This document shows positions 6,032-7,574 of a stretch of 7,574 nt of DNA, in pieces (the stretch's first letter is position 1; every line of letters begins with the position of its first letter). This DNA comes from Verrucomicrobiota bacterium (lineage in GTDB: Bacteria > Verrucomicrobiota > Verrucomicrobiia > Verrucomicrobiales > Verrucomicrobiaceae). A program made the position numbers and the translations under genes. The notes under the pieces were generated by a model. That model made no database searches, was not told the origin of the DNA, and saw only the letters and a list, made by a program, of their open reading frames with translations. The stretch covers positions 1-7,574 of the forward strand of contig VFKY01000362.1 in NCBI GenBank assembly GCA_009885275.1, in the 5' to 3' direction.

Positions 6032-7363
6032 ATGAAATATCGATTTGCCCTCACTGCCCTTACCGCTTTTTCAACTCTTGCTTCCGCCGCCAATTGGCCG
6101 GGTTTTCGTGGCCCCAATCATGATGGATCGAGCCCTGAAACTGGGTTGCCAGAAAAGTTTTCGAAAACGGAAGGGGTGAAGTGGTCTGCTGAGATGCCTG
6201 GACCTGCGGCCTCCGGTCCTGCGATATGGGGCGACACTGTGTTCATCAGTTCCTCCAATCCCACTACTCAAAAGCTCATCGCGATGGCGCTTGATGCGAA
6301 GACTGGAAAGGTAAAGTGGCAGAATGAGGTAACGGATGGTTACCAACACGATGATCGGAGTAATCTGGCTTCTCCCTCTCCCTGCACCAATGGTGAGCAA
6401 GCGTTCTTCCTCTATGGCACTAGTGTTCTTGCGGCCTATGATTTTTCGGGGAAAGAAGTTTGGAAGCGTGATCTCGGAAAAGATTATGGCCGATTCGGTA
6501 CTCAGTGGACTTATTCCAGCAGCCCGGTGCTTGATGGCGGAAAGCTTTATGTGCAAGTATTGCAACGCAATAAGGCCTTTGATTTTCATGGCTTACAAAA
6601 AGGGGAACCCAATGGGAAGAACGAAAGTTACATCCTTGCGTTAGATCCGAAGACAGGAAAAGAAATCTGGCGGCAGGTGCGTCCTAGTGAGGCTCAGGAG
6701 GAATCGCTGGAGGGGTTCAGTAGCCCAGTTTTCCACACGCATGAGGGCAAACGTCTTATGCTTATCTCTGGTGGAGATACTCTTACGGGGCACAATGCAG
6801 AAACAGGGGTGGAACTGTGGCGCCTGCCTTCCTTCAATGCTGCGAAAATTGCTCATTGGCGCCTTGTGCCATCACCGGTGGCTGGAGATGGTATCGCTTT
6901 GGTTTGCGCTCCTAAGAAAGAACCTGTTTACGCGATGAAGCTTGATGCTTCCGGTACTACCCCAGCAGTATGGCAGTCCGATGGTAAAGAGCTTACGAGC
7001 GATGTCAGCACTCCGTTGTTTTACCAAGGCAACTTTTACGTTCTCGACAGCGATCGCAAAACTCTGTCACGTGTGGAACCCAAGACGGGTAAGGTTATCT
7101 GGCGCGGTGAGTATCCCACTCGCATCAAGATCGAAAGTTCACCGACAGGGGCTGATGGTAAAATTTATGCGGTAGACCAGCTTGGTGGCGTTTTCGTAGT
7201 GAAAGCAGGTGGAGATGCGTTTGAGTTGTTACATCAAGCTTCCTTCGGGCTGGAAGGTGCGACCGCCACCAATGGCGATAAAATCGTTCGCGCAGCCATT
7301 GCGGTGTCGGATGGGTGTATCTTCATTCGCGCTCAGGATCGGCTTTACTGCATTGGTAAGTAA
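6032..7363 (+). CDS. Exported PQQ-like beta-propeller repeat protein
   Basis: A complete 443-residue protein with a Sec signal peptide (1-19, cleavage near ASA-A). The mature part opens with NWPGFRGPNHDGSSPETGLP, the usual start of the PQQ-like beta-propeller proteins abundant in Planctomycetes and Verrucomicrobia. Blade-type repeats with the (D/E)xxTGKxxW pattern are seen at about 88-96 (DAKTGKVKW), 137-144 (DFSGKEVW), 205-213 (DPKTGKEIW), 255-263 (NAETGVELW) and 349-357 (EPKTGKVIW), consistent with a BamB-like propeller (PF13360). There is no sign of the dehydrogenase residues or calcium site of true PQQ alcohol dehydrogenases, so it is probably a non-catalytic scaffold or binding protein, or an enzyme of unknown activity. 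It is divergent from the regulator operon and may share its control region. No Shine-Dalgarno precedes the ATG. Confidence 0.92.
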   Translation: MKYRFALTALTAFSTLASAANWPGFRGPNHDGSSPETGLPEKFSKTEGVKWSAEMPGPAASGPAIWGDTVFISSSNPTTQKLIAMALDAKTGKVKWQNEVTDGYQHDDRSNLASPSPCTNGEQAFFLYGTSVLAAYDFSGKEVWKRDLGKDYGRFGTQWTYSSSPVLDGGKLYVQVLQRNKAFDFHGLQKGEPNGKNESYILALDPKTGKEIWRQVRPSEAQEESLEGFSSPVFHTHEGKRLMLISGGDTLTGHNAETGVELWRLPSFNAAKIAHWRLVPSPVAGDGIALVCAPKKEPVYAMKLDASGTTPAVWQSDGKELTSDVSTPLFYQGNFYVLDSDRKTLSRVEPKTGKVIWRGEYPTRIKIESSPTGADGKIYAVDQLGGVFVVKAGGDAFELLHQASFGLEGATATNGDKIVRAAIAVSDGCIFIRAQDRLYCIGK

Positions 7364-7440
7364 ATCAGTTGTCTCTGGCGATCGATGCATTTTGTAGGAC
7401 GAGCGCTCTGCTCGTTGAATGCGCTATTTAAATTACGCTT
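7364..7440 (+). other. Intergenic gap between the two plus-strand genes
   Basis: These 77 bases contain the hairpin at 7398-7416 and an AT-rich stretch (TATTTAAATTA, 7425-7435) just before the next start codon that could contribute to a promoter. No Shine-Dalgarno is seen. Whether the two genes share a transcript depends on the hairpin's role. Confidence 0.5.
7398..7416. repeat. Short inverted repeat (hairpin), REP-like element or weak terminator
   Basis: ACGAGC (7399-7404) and GCTCGT (7410-7415) form a six-base perfect stem with a five-base loop GCTCT, extended by a G-U pair. No T-run follows, so it is not a classic intrinsic terminator. Its place 34 bases after a stop codon and its GC-rich palindrome within TAGGACGAGC resemble dispersed extragenic palindromes; this cannot be tested from one copy. 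Confidence 0.4.
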
Positions 7441-7574
7441 ATGAAATCTCGTCTCGTCATGTTTCTGCTCTGCACGGCAACCTGTGCATACGCTCAACTT
7501 GGCCCCAATGGTGCCACCGCTTCCTTTCTTGGGAGTCTTCCACCTAAGCCCACGGCTGACATTACATCTGAGCA
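7441..7574 (+). CDS. Exported protein of unknown function (5' part only)
   Basis: An open frame starts at ATG 7441 and runs off the right edge after 44 full codons. The N terminus MKSRLVMFLLCTATCAYA is a clear Sec signal peptide with likely cleavage before Q19 (AYA-Q). C15 does not sit in a convincing lipobox. The visible mature part (QLGPNGATASFLGSLPPKPTADITSE) is rich in Pro, Gly and Ala and matches no family I can name. It follows the beta-propeller gene on the same strand by 77 bases and may belong to the same transcription unit. The signal peptide and reading frame make a real gene likely. Confidence 0.7.
   Translation, partial: MKSRLVMFLLCTATCAYAQLGPNGATASFLGSLPPKPTADITSE

Noticed and set aside
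5917..6123. Plus-strand frame of 68 codons before the beta-propeller gene
   Set aside because: It overlaps the signal peptide region of a well-supported gene in another frame, has no Shine-Dalgarno and no recognisable domain.
6071..6589. Minus-strand frame of 172 codons inside the beta-propeller gene
   Set aside because: It is antisense to clearly conserved propeller repeats; the length is a by-product of codon use on the other strand.
6032..7363. PQQ-dependent alcohol or glucose dehydrogenase
   Set aside because: The protein is shorter than these enzymes and lacks their recognisable catalytic and calcium-binding blocks; only generic propeller repeats are visible.
1..7574. CRISPR arrays, tRNA or rRNA genes, insertion sequences
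   Set aside because: No regularly spaced short repeats, no tRNA-like or rRNA-like sequence and no transposase frame were seen; the only long repeat is the coding paralogy.

Overview
The window looks like a chromosomal piece of a member of the Planctomycetes-Verrucomicrobia-Chlamydiae group, most likely a Verrucomicrobiota species. The main reason is the pairing of a large PSCyt1-DUF1549-DUF1553 ('planctomycete cytochrome c') protein with a Tat-exported DUF1501 protein, a combination found in many copies in these bacteria and rarely elsewhere. Mostly absent Shine-Dalgarno sequences and a WPGFRGP-type beta-propeller protein fit the same group. The phylum call is inference from family content; no rRNA or marker gene is present.

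Layout. A tightly packed minus-strand operon fills positions 5809 down to 1. In transcription order it holds a GntR/FadR-type regulator with an FCD sensor domain (5809-5117), a 1072-residue two-heme PSCyt1-DUF1549-DUF1553 protein (5093-1875), a 464-residue DUF1501 protein (1865-471), and the first 149 codons of a second PSCyt1 protein (448 to the left edge). Gaps are 23, 9 and 22 bases. The second PSCyt1 gene is a close paralogue of the first: about 85 % identical over 118 residues, but with an unrelated signal peptide. The operon has therefore grown by duplication of at least one member, perhaps of the whole cytochrome-DUF1501 pair.

A 222-base divergent intergenic region (5810-6031) separates the operon from a plus-strand gene for an exported PQQ-like beta-propeller protein (6032-7363). 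Its most striking element is a perfect 12-base palindrome, ACTGTATACAGT, 8 bases from the regulator's start codon and next to overlapping -10-like sequences on both strands. This is the form expected of a FadR/FCD-type GntR operator, so the regulator probably controls its own operon and perhaps the divergent gene. After a 77-base gap with a short hairpin, a second plus-strand gene begins at 7441. Only its signal peptide and about 26 further residues are visible.

How the parts may work together (inference). All structural proteins carry export signals, so the locus encodes a periplasmic or cell-surface system under control of a cytoplasmic sensor of a small organic ligand. The cytochrome protein carries a jelly-roll-like insert near its C terminus that resembles a carbohydrate-binding module, and DUF1501 belongs to the alkaline phosphatase/sulfatase-like superfamily. 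A role in handling a carbohydrate or sugar-acid substrate is plausible but unproven. The biochemical function of the cytochrome-DUF1501 pair is unknown to me.
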